DNA of 64,000 nucleotides from JALXCH01 sp964495805 (lineage in GTDB: Bacteria; Calditrichota; Calditrichia; RBG-13-44-9), in NCBI GenBank assembly GCA_964495805.1, contig CAZBWV010000066.1, positions 1 through 64,000 of the forward strand, given 5' to 3'. Shown piece after piece: positions 27,181-34,930 of this stretch. The position numbers were made by a program, and so were the translations under genes. Below the pieces are notes generated by a model. That model saw nothing but the letters and a program-made list of their open reading frames with translations. It ran no database searches and was not told the DNA's origin. The stretch's first letter is position 1; each line of letters begins with the position of its first letter.

Positions 27181-28548
27181 TCAGGCGGTTTGTTCCTGCA
27201 GCTTGCGGATTTCCTCCTTTACCTCCTGCAAAATTCGCCAGGAGATTTCCGGAGTACGGGATTCCACAATGATGCGCATAATGGGTTCGGTATTTGATTT
27301 GCGCAGGTGAATCCAGGAATCCGCACGATCGATGCGCAGGCCGTCCGTCAAATCCAGTTGCTCATTTTTATATTTCTCAGCAAAATATTCAATCACCTGA
27401 TCCGCATTCACATTTTTCACGCTCTCCTTGTCCTTAAGAATGTAGTACTGGGGAAGTGTCTGTTTAAAGTCCGACAGCGTACCACCAAATTCCGCCAGCG
27501 CTTGCAGGGTAAGGGCAGCGGCGACCGGTGCATCCCGTCCCAGATGGACCTCCGGTAAAATCACTCCACCATTACCTTCTCCACCGATGATGGCGCCTAC
27601 CTCACGCATCCGCTGCGCCACATTAATTTCTCCCACCTTGGTTTTAAACAGCAGCACATTGTAATATTTTGCCAGGTCATCAATGGCACGGGAGGTGGAC
27701 AGGTTAATGACCACGTACCCCAATTTTTTACTCAAAATGTATTTCACTGCTATGGCCAGGGTGTATTCCTCACCCAGGGGATTGCCGTCGTTGGCAATCA
27801 TAGCCAGACGATCCACATCCGGGTCAACGGCCATACCCAGGTCTGCCCCGTGTTCTTTGACCGCCACAGCCAGGTCCACCAGATTCTGCGGAATTGGTTC
27901 GGGGGTGTGGGCAAACATGCCGGTAGGTTCGGTATTCAATTCAATCACCTGGCAGCCCAGCTCTTTCAGCAGACGGGGCATAATCACTCCACCCGCTCCG
28001 TTCACACAGTCCAGTGCCACCTTAAATTTACGCTGGCGAATCTTTTCTACATCAATGTAGGGAAGCTGAAAGATTTTCTGAAGGTGGTCGTCGATAGCTT
28101 TCTGGTACACGCTTTCCGTACCCAGTTTATCCCAGGTAGCGTAATTTCGTTTACGAGATTCGGCTTCTTTGTACAGGGCAAACACTTCCTGTTCGGGCAG
28201 GAATAGCCCATCGGCACCGATAAACTTCAGACCATTCCACTGGATGGGGTTATGGCTGGCAGTAATAGCAATACCACCGGCAGCCCCTAACTGTTCGGTG
28301 GTTAACTGGACTGTGGGTGTTGGGGTGATGCCAATATCCACCACATCGCAACCGCAGGCCAGCAGGGTACTTTTTACCAGGGGTCGGATGAATCGCGCGC
28401 TCACCCGCGGATCGCCCCCCACCACAATTTTTTGTCCCTGACGCTTTTGCCCGAATGCGGAAACATATTTCACAATCAGTTCCGGGGTCAGCGTATCGCC
28501 AACCACACCACGAACTCCGGAAACACTGGTCATTAAATTTCTGGACAA
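27181..28548 (-). CDS. Alpha-D-phosphohexomutase (GlmM / phosphomannomutase / possible phosphopentomutase)
   Basis: This is a roughly 455-residue phosphohexomutase of the GlmM/archaeal-like branch, with N-terminal SVSGVRGVVG. It has the active-site phosphoserine loop TASHNP, the metal-binding DPDVDR loop, the sugar-binding GGEGNGG loop and the C-terminal phosphate site KSNTEPIMR. Start: GGAGG lies six bases before a TTG at 28548, which I prefer over the ATG at 28533, where the spacing would be 21 bases. It lies upstream of the nucleoside phosphorylase gene with a terminator between. GlmM is the default call. Its position beside nucleoside phosphorylase and deoC makes a phosphopentomutase role possible. 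Confidence 0.88.
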   Translation of the reverse strand: MSRNLMTSVSGVRGVVGDTLTPELIVKYVSAFGQKRQGQKIVVGGDPRVSARFIRPLVKSTLLACGCDVVDIGITPTPTVQLTTEQLGAAGGIAITASHNPIQWNGLKFIGADGLFLPEQEVFALYKEAESRKRNYATWDKLGTESVYQKAIDDHLQKIFQLPYIDVEKIRQRKFKVALDCVNGAGGVIMPRLLKELGCQVIELNTEPTGMFAHTPEPIPQNLVDLAVAVKEHGADLGMAVDPDVDRLAMIANDGNPLGEEYTLAIAVKYILSKKLGYVVINLSTSRAIDDLAKYYNVLLFKTKVGEINVAQRMREVGAIIGGEGNGGVILPEVHLGRDAPVAAALTLQALAEFGGTLSDFKQTLPQYYILKDKESVKNVNADQVIEYFAEKYKNEQLDLTDGLRIDRADSWIHLRKSNTEPIMRIIVESRTPEISWRILQEVKEEIRKLQEQTA

Positions 28549-28600
28549 GACCAACCTCCGCAATTATTCGTTTAGAAGTGGGTAAGATAATGAATGCTTT

Positions 28601-29455
28601 TTACAGAAACAACTTGAGATTTTGAGAGCGTGACTGATGGCGGAGCCGGGAGAGAGCTCGTTCTTTAATCTGACGGACCCGTTCACGGGTCAGTCTGAGC
28701 CGATCGCCAATTTCCTCCAGCGTAAGTGGTCTTTCGTGGTCGATGCCAAAGTACATTTTGATAATCTCTTCCTCGCGGGGAGAAAGAGTTTTCAGTACCC
28801 GCCGAATTTCCTCTTTCAGGGATTCGTGAATCAGATCCGCATCGGGCATCTCGGTATTGGGATTGGAAAGCACCTCCTTCATATTCCCTTCTTCGGAATG
28901 GCGAAACGGCTGATCCAGCGATATGTGAAACAAACCATTGTTCAGGGCAGTGGCCAGATCGCTATCGGAAATTTTCAGAATCTCAGTAATCTCTTCATAA
29001 CTGGGTTCACGATTAAACTCCTGTTCCAGCTCCTGAATAATCTGATTAACTTTGTTAATCAGCCCCACCCGATTGAGCGGTAACCGTACCACCCGTGCCT
29101 GCTCGGCCAGTGCCTGCAAAATGGACTGACGAATCCACCACACGGCATAGGAGATAAAGCGGAAACCGCGGGTTTCATCAAACCGTCGGGCGGCTTTAAT
29201 CAGTCCCAGATTCCCTTCGTTAATCAAATCAATCAGCGGAAGTCCCTGTCCCTGGTACTCCTTGGCCACCTTCACCACAAAACGCAAATTGGCCTGAACC
29301 AGCTGGTTAAACGCCTGATGGTCTCCCTGTTTAATGCGTCGGGTGAGTTGCACCTCTTCATCGGTAGTTAACACCGGTATCTGGCTGATTTCCTCCAGAT
29401 ATTTTTCCAGAGAATACCGTGAAGGGGAGCGATGTGACTGGGGACTTCCTGTCAT
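28601..29455 (-). CDS. rpoD: Sigma-70 family factor, Bacteroidota-type primary sigma (RpoD-like)
   Basis: This is a 284-residue sigma factor of the short primary type found in Bacteroidota and relatives, without the long N-terminal region 1.1. Region 1.2 is LEKYLEEISQIPVLT; region 2 is LVQANLRFVVKVAKEYQ, DLINEGNLGLIKAARRFD and FISYAVWWIRQSILQAL. Region 3 follows, and region 4 ends with LTLEEIGDRLRLTRERVRQIKERAL. Factors of this type recognise TTTG-N19-21-TAnnTTTG promoters in Bacteroidota, and one such site lies before tig. The gene is transcribed away from deoC, 52 bases upstream of the phosphohexomutase start. A group 2 factor is the alternative. Confidence 0.85.
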   Translation of the reverse strand: MTGSPQSHRSPSRYSLEKYLEEISQIPVLTTDEEVQLTRRIKQGDHQAFNQLVQANLRFVVKVAKEYQGQGLPLIDLINEGNLGLIKAARRFDETRGFRFISYAVWWIRQSILQALAEQARVVRLPLNRVGLINKVNQIIQELEQEFNREPSYEEITEILKISDSDLATALNNGLFHISLDQPFRHSEEGNMKEVLSNPNTEMPDADLIHESLKEEIRRVLKTLSPREEEIIKMYFGIDHERPLTLEEIGDRLRLTRERVRQIKERALSRLRHQSRSQNLKLFL

Positions 29456-29823
29456 GTATCTCTCGGCAACCTTTAAGTAGTTGTTATTTCAGAAATTAAA
29501 CTCAATGTGAATTTAATATAATAATGATATCCACATAATGCAAGTGAAAGAAATGCTGTAAACCGTGGTAAATTTGTCTGAAATCTCACAGATGAACGAA
29601 AAATTTTTTAAAACCGGTGTTCCGGTCGTGCAACGACTTTTGTTCGGGTGCAAAATGATGCTTCTGCCTTCATCTTCCGGAAACTCTGTTTTGCCAGCAA
29701 CAATTCAACGCGTAATGCAGGAGACGCTCTGGCAGGCGAGAAAATTACCCTTGATTTTTCCGATGGAAAGTTCTATCATTGAGTCGCCAGAAAAATAGAA
29801 CTTAGAAAAAGGAGACCCATTTC
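29456..29823. other. Divergent intergenic region between the sigma factor gene and deoC
   Basis: This 368-base region should hold divergent promoters. TAAATTTG at 29569-29576 matches the -7 consensus of Bacteroidota-type sigma, but no TTG lies at the right distance upstream. A small hairpin GTCGT-GCA-ACGAC at 29625-29637 is followed by TTTT. No convincing gene is present. Confidence 0.45.
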
Positions 29824-30513
29824 ATGAAACCAGATGACCTCTCATATATTGCCGGGAATATTGCCCGGTACATCGATCACACCTTACTCAAGCCGGAAGC
29901 TACTCCCGAGCACATCCGTCAGCTTTGTCAGGAAGCCCGAGAGTTCGGATTTGCTTCGGTGTGCGTGAATCCCACATACGTAAGGTTAGCCAGCGAACTG
30001 CTGGAGGACGTTCCCGTTCAGGTGTGTAGTGTGGTGGGATTTCCCTTTGGTACCCATTTGCCCGGGGTGAAAGCGCAGGAAACCCGACTGGCCATCCAGG
30101 ACGGTGCCCGGGAGATTGACATGGTGATCAACATCGGCGCACTGAAAGCCGGACAGGAAGAATCCGTGTATCGGGACATCCGCGCAGTGGTGGAAGTGTG
30201 CGAGGAGGCCGGTGCCATCTGTAAAGTAATTATCGAAACGGCACTGCTCAGCGAATCGGAAAAAGTGCTTGCCTGTCAGCTTGCTCAGAAAGCTCGCGCC
30301 CACTTCGTAAAAACTTCCACCGGTTTCGCGGGAGGTGGCGCTACAGTGGAAGATGTGCGCCTCATGCGTCGCACCGTTGGGGACACGATGGGAGTAAAAG
30401 CCTCGGGGGGAATTCGGACTTTTCAGGATGCAGTACGAATGATTGAAGCGGGTGCCACACGCATCGGTACCAGCTCCGGAGTACGAATTGTACAGGAAGC
30501 CCGAAAAGCTTAA
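29824..30513 (+). CDS. deoC: Deoxyribose-phosphate aldolase
   Basis: This is a 229-residue class I aldolase that cleaves 2-deoxyribose 5-phosphate to acetaldehyde and glyceraldehyde 3-phosphate. Signatures are YIDHTLLKPEATPE, FASVCVNP, VVGFPFG, CKVIIETALL with the conserved active-site Lys, and FVKTSTGFAGGGAT with the Schiff-base Lys. The length is typical. AGGAG lies about ten bases before the ATG. It is divergent from the sigma factor gene and close to the nucleoside phosphorylase and phosphomutase genes, which together would feed it with deoxyribose phosphate. Confidence 0.95.
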   Translation: MKPDDLSYIAGNIARYIDHTLLKPEATPEHIRQLCQEAREFGFASVCVNPTYVRLASELLEDVPVQVCSVVGFPFGTHLPGVKAQETRLAIQDGAREIDMVINIGALKAGQEESVYRDIRAVVEVCEEAGAICKVIIETALLSESEKVLACQLAQKARAHFVKTSTGFAGGGATVEDVRLMRRTVGDTMGVKASGGIRTFQDAVRMIEAGATRIGTSSGVRIVQEARKA

Positions 30514-30558
30514 CCAGCTTCCGGAATATGACATAAAATCAGGGAAATTTAAAAAACC

Positions 30559-31317
30559 ATGACCAATAACAGCTGGAAGCAATACATCCCCCGGGAGCAT
30601 GGTGCCTGGGGAATTTTACTGGGAAGCTTTTTAACCGCCATTGCTTATGAAAAGCATTTTGAGTTTTATCAACTTATTTATTTTCTCTCCATCGTTGCTT
30701 TTTACTTTATTCATGAACCGGTGGTACTGGGTGTGCGAGGAAAATGGACAGGACAGGCCGCTCGCTTTTTTGCAGTGGCGGTTACCGTGGGACTGGTTCT
30801 ATTTGCTCTGGCGGTGTGGTTCAGTCACTATCCCGCCATCATCGGCTGGTCTTCCCTGCTCCCTGCTTTTTTTCTCATTGAGCTAATTTTCGTTCGATTA
30901 CGGAAGCAAATGAGTTTTCCCGCTCAGTTAGCCGGTACTCTGGGACTCGCCACCCTGGCTCCACTTACGGACCTCATCTGGCGTCAACAATTTACCCACC
31001 ACTTCTGGATGCTCTGGGGCATTACCGGTCTGTTTTTCACTGCGGGCATTCTGTTCGTCCGTTACCAGATTGCCCTCTCACATGCGGTAAAGGAGGTCCG
31101 GGGATTCCGCTGGACACTGGTAATATATGTGCTAATCATTTTCTCCGGCGCCATTTTTTGCCGGTACAAGATTTTGTTCCTGAGCAACTTTCCGCTGGCG
31201 CTTCAGGTGCTCTATTTTATCCTCACCGGCAAACGTATCGAGAATCTGCGCCTGGTCGGATGGATTCAGATGGCGCAGAGTCTGGTGTTCGTTTTACTGA
31301 TGGGAATGCTGGGCTGA
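30559..31317 (+). CDS. YwiC-like integral membrane protein
   Basis: This is a 252-residue membrane protein with about eight predicted hydrophobic segments and the N-terminal PREHGAWGIL motif that marks the YwiC-like family. Family function is unknown. It begins 45 bases after deoC on the same strand, so it may be cotranscribed with it. The ribosome-binding site is weak. The next gene, tig, has its own promoter-like site. Confidence 0.8.
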   Translation: MTNNSWKQYIPREHGAWGILLGSFLTAIAYEKHFEFYQLIYFLSIVAFYFIHEPVVLGVRGKWTGQAARFFAVAVTVGLVLFALAVWFSHYPAIIGWSSLLPAFFLIELIFVRLRKQMSFPAQLAGTLGLATLAPLTDLIWRQQFTHHFWMLWGITGLFFTAGILFVRYQIALSHAVKEVRGFRWTLVIYVLIIFSGAIFCRYKILFLSNFPLALQVLYFILTGKRIENLRLVGWIQMAQSLVFVLLMGMLG

Positions 31318-31394
31318 AACGACCGCACCGTTTTTACTGCTTCCTCCGCGTTCATAAATCATCATCTCACATCATCACCCTATTTTCTCTCGGC

Positions 31395-31425
31395 TTGCAA
31401 TGGTGGGGTGAGAATATTATATTTG
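31395..31425 (+). promoter_or_regulatory. Bacteroidota-type promoter upstream of tig
   Basis: TTG at 31395-31397 and TATATTTG at 31418-31425 are separated by 20 bases, matching the TTTG-N19-21-TAnnTTTG consensus recognised by the primary sigma factor of Bacteroidota. It lies 47 bases before the trigger factor start and after the YwiC-like gene, so it probably drives tig-clpP and perhaps clpX-lon. This agrees with the sigma factor type encoded at 28601-29455. Confidence 0.65.
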
Positions 31426-31472
31426 CAGGTTAATTTAAAGTGAAACAAATTGTTAAAATGTAAGGAAGATTC

Positions 31473-32843
31473 ATGCAGACAGCGGTTGAAACAGTCAATT
31501 CGTATCTGAAAAAGCTCACAGTGGAATTGGAACCAGACGAGTTAAAATCCATCGAGCGAAAAGTCATCAAAGATTATCGAAAAGATGTCACCATTCCCGG
31601 TTTTCGGAAGGGAAAAGCCCCGGAAAGCATCATTCGCAAACGTTACGGAGCAATGATTGCTCAGGACATTATCGACGAAGCCATTAAAGAATACTATTTC
31701 CGTGCCATTCAGGAATCCAAACTGGAACCGGTGACTCAGGGGAAAATTGTGGACTTGCAGTTTACGGAGGTGAATGACGGACTGACTTTTGTGGTGGAAC
31801 TGGAAGTGGAACCGGAATTTGAACTGAAGAAGTACAAGGGTCTAAAGGTGGAAAAGGAAGTAATAGAAGTTACCGACGAGATGGTGGATAATGCTCTTCA
31901 GCGGATTCGTGAACAATATGCCACCGTCAAAGAAGTGGACGAAGCACAGGAAGGTCACTTCCTGTCTTTCGATGTTCAGGAGTTAGACCAGGGGCATACC
32001 CCCATCATCGGGCATAAATATGAGAATCTCTACATCAAATTAGGTTCCGGACAATTTGATCCGGAGTTAGAGAAGCAACTCATTGGCATCAAAACCGGCG
32101 AAAAACGAATTATCAGCAAAGAGGAGGCTCCCGTTGCGGACGCCCCGAACGCCGAACCGAAAGTGTACCTTTTTGAGGTTCACGCCAAAAAAATCGAGGA
32201 AAAAGAATATCCCGAGCTGGACGACGAGTTTGTGAAAAACCTTGGGGACGATTCGCTGGAAACCCTGGCCCAACTGAAGGAGAAAATTCGCAAAGACCTG
32301 GAAATCGATTTAAAAAACCGGGCCGAACAAACTTTCCGCACCCGATTGATTGATGAACTGCTAAAAGAAAATCCTTTCGACGTGCCTCCCGGAATGGTGG
32401 ATAACTACCTGGACCGGATCATTCAGGATTACAAGCAGCAGACAAATAACGAACAGGTGGATGAGGAAGCGTTGCGGGAACAGTACCGGGTCACGGCCAT
32501 TCACAACTTGCGCTGGCTCTTTCTGAAAAAGAAAATTGCTGAGGTGGAAAAAATTGAAGTGAGCGACGAAGAAGTACTCAATTATATCGACAGCATGAAA
32601 TTCGAAGAAAAAACCAAGGAACTCATCCGGAACGACTCGCACCTTATGGAGGACTTTCGGAGTGAATTGGTGGAACGAAAAGTGGTTGATCTTTTGAAAG
32701 AGAATGCGGAGGTGATTGAGATTTTTCCCCAGGCCGTGACTTCTGACGGGTCGGCACAGGAAGTTTCGCAGGAAAAATCAGAAGGAGAAAAATCCAACCA
32801 CAAAAAGTCAAGTTCGAAAACCAACAAAACAAAGGATGAATGA
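31473..32843 (+). CDS. tig: Trigger factor, ribosome-associated chaperone / prolyl isomerase
   Basis: This is a 456-residue protein. The N-terminal ribosome-binding domain carries the signature GFRKGKAP at about residues 44-51. An FKBP-like prolyl-isomerase domain follows at about 160-240, then the helical C-terminal chaperone domain. The last 30 residues are a Ser/Lys-rich tail. AAGGAAG lies just upstream of the ATG. Its stop codon overlaps the clpP start in an ATGA arrangement, so expression of chaperone and protease is coupled. The order tig-clpP-clpX-lon is a widespread bacterial arrangement. Confidence 0.95.
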   Translation: MQTAVETVNSYLKKLTVELEPDELKSIERKVIKDYRKDVTIPGFRKGKAPESIIRKRYGAMIAQDIIDEAIKEYYFRAIQESKLEPVTQGKIVDLQFTEVNDGLTFVVELEVEPEFELKKYKGLKVEKEVIEVTDEMVDNALQRIREQYATVKEVDEAQEGHFLSFDVQELDQGHTPIIGHKYENLYIKLGSGQFDPELEKQLIGIKTGEKRIISKEEAPVADAPNAEPKVYLFEVHAKKIEEKEYPELDDEFVKNLGDDSLETLAQLKEKIRKDLEIDLKNRAEQTFRTRLIDELLKENPFDVPPGMVDNYLDRIIQDYKQQTNNEQVDEEALREQYRVTAIHNLRWLFLKKKIAEVEKIEVSDEEVLNYIDSMKFEEKTKELIRNDSHLMEDFRSELVERKVVDLLKENAEVIEIFPQAVTSDGSAQEVSQEKSEGEKSNHKKSSSKTNKTKDE

Positions 32844-33454
32844 TGACCTTAGTTCCCATAGTGGTCGAACAAACAGGGCGTGGCGAACGCGCCTACGACA
32901 TTTACTCACGTCTGCTCAAAGAGCGAATCATCTTTCTGGGCACACCTATTGACGACAACGTTGCCAGCCTGGTGATTGCTCAATTGCTCTTTTTAGAGGC
33001 AGAGGACCCGGAAAAAGACATTTACATTTACATAAACAGCCCTGGTGGCATTGTGACGGCGGGTCTGGCCATTTACGATACCATGCAATATATTAAGCCG
33101 GATGTGGTAACCACCTGCATTGGTCAGGCGGCCAGCATGGCAGCCATATTGCTGGCAGCGGGAACCAAAGGCAAACGCTTTGCCCTGCCCAATTCCCGCA
33201 TCATGATTCACCAGCCTATGGGCGGGGTGCAGGGTCAGGCCACCGATATCGATATCCATGCCCGGGAAATCCTGAAAATCCGTGAGCGATTGAACCAGAT
33301 TCTTTCCGAACGCACCGGACAACCCATCGAAAAAATTGCCAAGGACACCGATCGCAATTTCTTCATGAGTGCAGAAGAAGCCCGGGATTACGGACTGATT
33401 GACGAGATTCTGGTTCGCCGGGAAAAAGAAAAAAACAAAGGGAAAGATGAATAA
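32840..33454 (+). CDS. clpP: ATP-dependent Clp protease proteolytic subunit, catalytic Asp replaced by Asn
   Basis: This is a 204-residue serine peptidase that forms the double-heptamer chamber fed by ClpX. The N-terminal PIVVEQTGRGERAYDIYSRL is typical. Ser99 in IGQAASM and His124 in IMIHQPMGG are present. The third triad position, Asp in the usual DTDRDxF, is Asn173 here (DTDRNFF, codon AAT). A natural Asp-to-Asn change at this place is known from Listeria ClpP1. The gene overlaps tig by four bases and lies upstream of clpX, separated by a terminator-like hairpin. Confidence 0.95.
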   Translation: MMTLVPIVVEQTGRGERAYDIYSRLLKERIIFLGTPIDDNVASLVIAQLLFLEAEDPEKDIYIYINSPGGIVTAGLAIYDTMQYIKPDVVTTCIGQAASMAAILLAAGTKGKRFALPNSRIMIHQPMGGVQGQATDIDIHAREILKIRERLNQILSERTGQPIEKIAKDTDRNFFMSAEEARDYGLIDEILVRREKEKNKGKDE

Positions 33455-33460
33455 TTGGCC

Positions 33461-33478
33461 CCCGGTTTACGAACCGGG
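33461..33478 (+). other. Hairpin just after clpP
   Basis: CCCGGTT (33461-33467) pairs perfectly with AACCGGG (33472-33478) around a four-base loop, directly after the clpP stop. No T-run follows, so it is more likely an mRNA 3'-end stabiliser or a processing site than a terminator. Confidence 0.5.
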
Positions 33479-33542
33479 TTGCTAAATTGTGGTTCAACTC
33501 ACGGAAAAGAGGCAATTTTTCCCGAAATTTGAGTTTACCAGG

Positions 33543-33570
33543 AAGCCAGCCACCCAGATGCTGGCTTTTT
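33543..33570 (+). terminator. Intrinsic terminator between clpP and clpX
   Basis: AAGCCAGC (33543-33550) and GCTGGCTT (33560-33567) form a perfect eight-base stem with a nine-base loop, and the T-run covers 33566-33570. It ends 24 bases before the clpX start codon. It would end or attenuate the tig-clpP transcript just before clpX. Confidence 0.8.
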
Positions 33571-33594
33571 ACCCAAAAAGAATGGTGAATGTGA

Positions 33595-34842
33595 ATGAGT
33601 AAAAATCAACGTTTTGATCATGAGATGCGCTGCTCCTTTTGCGGGAAACCGGCGCATCAGGTTGGGCAACTGATCACCGGGGCGCACGCCAGCATCTGCT
33701 CGGAGTGCATCCGCAGCGCAAACGAAATCCTGCGCCAGTCCCAGTATCACGATTTTCAGGCGAAAAATTTTGAGCTCCCCAAACCGGCAGAAATCAAACA
33801 ATTCCTGGACCAATACGTCATCGGGCAGGACGATGCCAAACGAGCCATTTCCGTGGCTGTGTATAACCACTACAAACGAATTCTCATGGGTGGCTGGGAC
33901 GATGAAGTGGAAATTGAAAAGAGCAATATCTTGTTGATTGGACCCACCGGAGTGGGCAAAACCTTGCTGGCGCAAACCCTGGCACGTTTGCTCCATGTTC
34001 CTTTTTCCATCTCGGACGCCACCACACTGACCGAAGCCGGGTACGTGGGCGAAGACGTGGAGAATATTCTGGTGCGGCTGTACCATGCGGCTAATTTCGA
34101 CATCGAAGCAACCGAACGTGGGATTGTGTATATCGACGAAATCGATAAAATCGCCCGCAAATCCGGCAGTCCCTCCATTACCCGGGACGTATCCGGGGAA
34201 GGGGTCCAACAGGCACTGCTCAAAATCCTGGAGGGCACAGTGGCGGCCATTCCTCCCAAAGGGGGCCGCAAACACCCTGAAGCCCCTATGGTCAACATCA
34301 ACACCCGAAATATTTTGTTCATCGTTGGCGGAGCATTCGACGGACTGGCGGATATTATCCGTCGCCGAATCGGTAAAAAGGTCATTGGTTTTGGCGCGGA
34401 GATTAAATCGCACGACAAAATGAGCGATGCGGAAATCTTTGAATTCGTGGAACCGGAAGACCTGTTGGAATACGGTCTGATTCCCGAATTGATTGGTCGG
34501 TTACCGGTGATTGTGGGCCTCAAAGACCTGACCGAAGAGGAAATGCTTTCCATCCTGGTGGAACCCAAAAATTCACTCATCAAACAATACAAAAAGTTAT
34601 TCGAGTTAGAAGGAATAGAACTGAAATTTACCGAAAAGGCGCTGCTGGAGATTGTACGCATGGCCCGCAAACGGAAAACGGGAGCACGCGGTCTGCGCTC
34701 CATCCTGGAAAATGTGATGCTGGATGTGATGTTCAAAGTACCTTCCATGGACAATGTTCAGGAGTGTCTGATTACCGAAGATGTCATCCATCATAAAGCC
34801 GATCCCATTCTGAAATTTGGTAAATCACGTCAGTCTGCTTAA
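33595..34842 (+). CDS. clpX: ATP-dependent Clp protease ATP-binding subunit ClpX
   Basis: This is a 415-residue AAA+ unfoldase that recognises substrates and feeds them to ClpP. The N-terminal zinc-binding domain has C13-SF-C16 and C35-SE-C38. The AAA+ core has Walker A GPTGVGKT, the pore loop AGYVGEDVEN, Walker B IVYIDEIDKI and the sensor region. The ClpP-docking IGF loop is present as VIGFGAEI. The length is typical. The only stretch between it and clpP is the 140-base region with two hairpins. Confidence 0.96.
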   Translation: MSKNQRFDHEMRCSFCGKPAHQVGQLITGAHASICSECIRSANEILRQSQYHDFQAKNFELPKPAEIKQFLDQYVIGQDDAKRAISVAVYNHYKRILMGGWDDEVEIEKSNILLIGPTGVGKTLLAQTLARLLHVPFSISDATTLTEAGYVGEDVENILVRLYHAANFDIEATERGIVYIDEIDKIARKSGSPSITRDVSGEGVQQALLKILEGTVAAIPPKGGRKHPEAPMVNINTRNILFIVGGAFDGLADIIRRRIGKKVIGFGAEIKSHDKMSDAEIFEFVEPEDLLEYGLIPELIGRLPVIVGLKDLTEEEMLSILVEPKNSLIKQYKKLFELEGIELKFTEKALLEIVRMARKRKTGARGLRSILENVMLDVMFKVPSMDNVQECLITEDVIHHKADPILKFGKSRQSA

Positions 34843-34864
34843 CCGAAAATTTTAAGCCATCGCT

Positions 34865-34907
34865 GCAGAACGGGGCAGATAGCAATCCACTGTCCGTCCC
34901 GTTCTGC
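34865..34907 (+). other. Strong hairpin between clpX and lon
   Basis: GCAGAACGGG (34865-34874) pairs perfectly over ten bases with CCCGTTCTGC (34898-34907), with a short inner CAG/CTG stem in the loop. No T-run follows. It ends 23 bases before the lon start codon, so it may shape lon mRNA stability or translation. Confidence 0.55.
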
Positions 34908-34930
34908 GACACGAAAATTCAGGGATTTTT

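Noticed and set aside
29569..29576. TAAATTTG as deoC promoter -7 element
   Set aside because: No TTG or TTTG at the required 19-21 bases upstream.
29565..29798. 77-codon frame upstream of deoC
   Set aside because: GTG start without ribosome-binding site or motif; more likely leader sequence.
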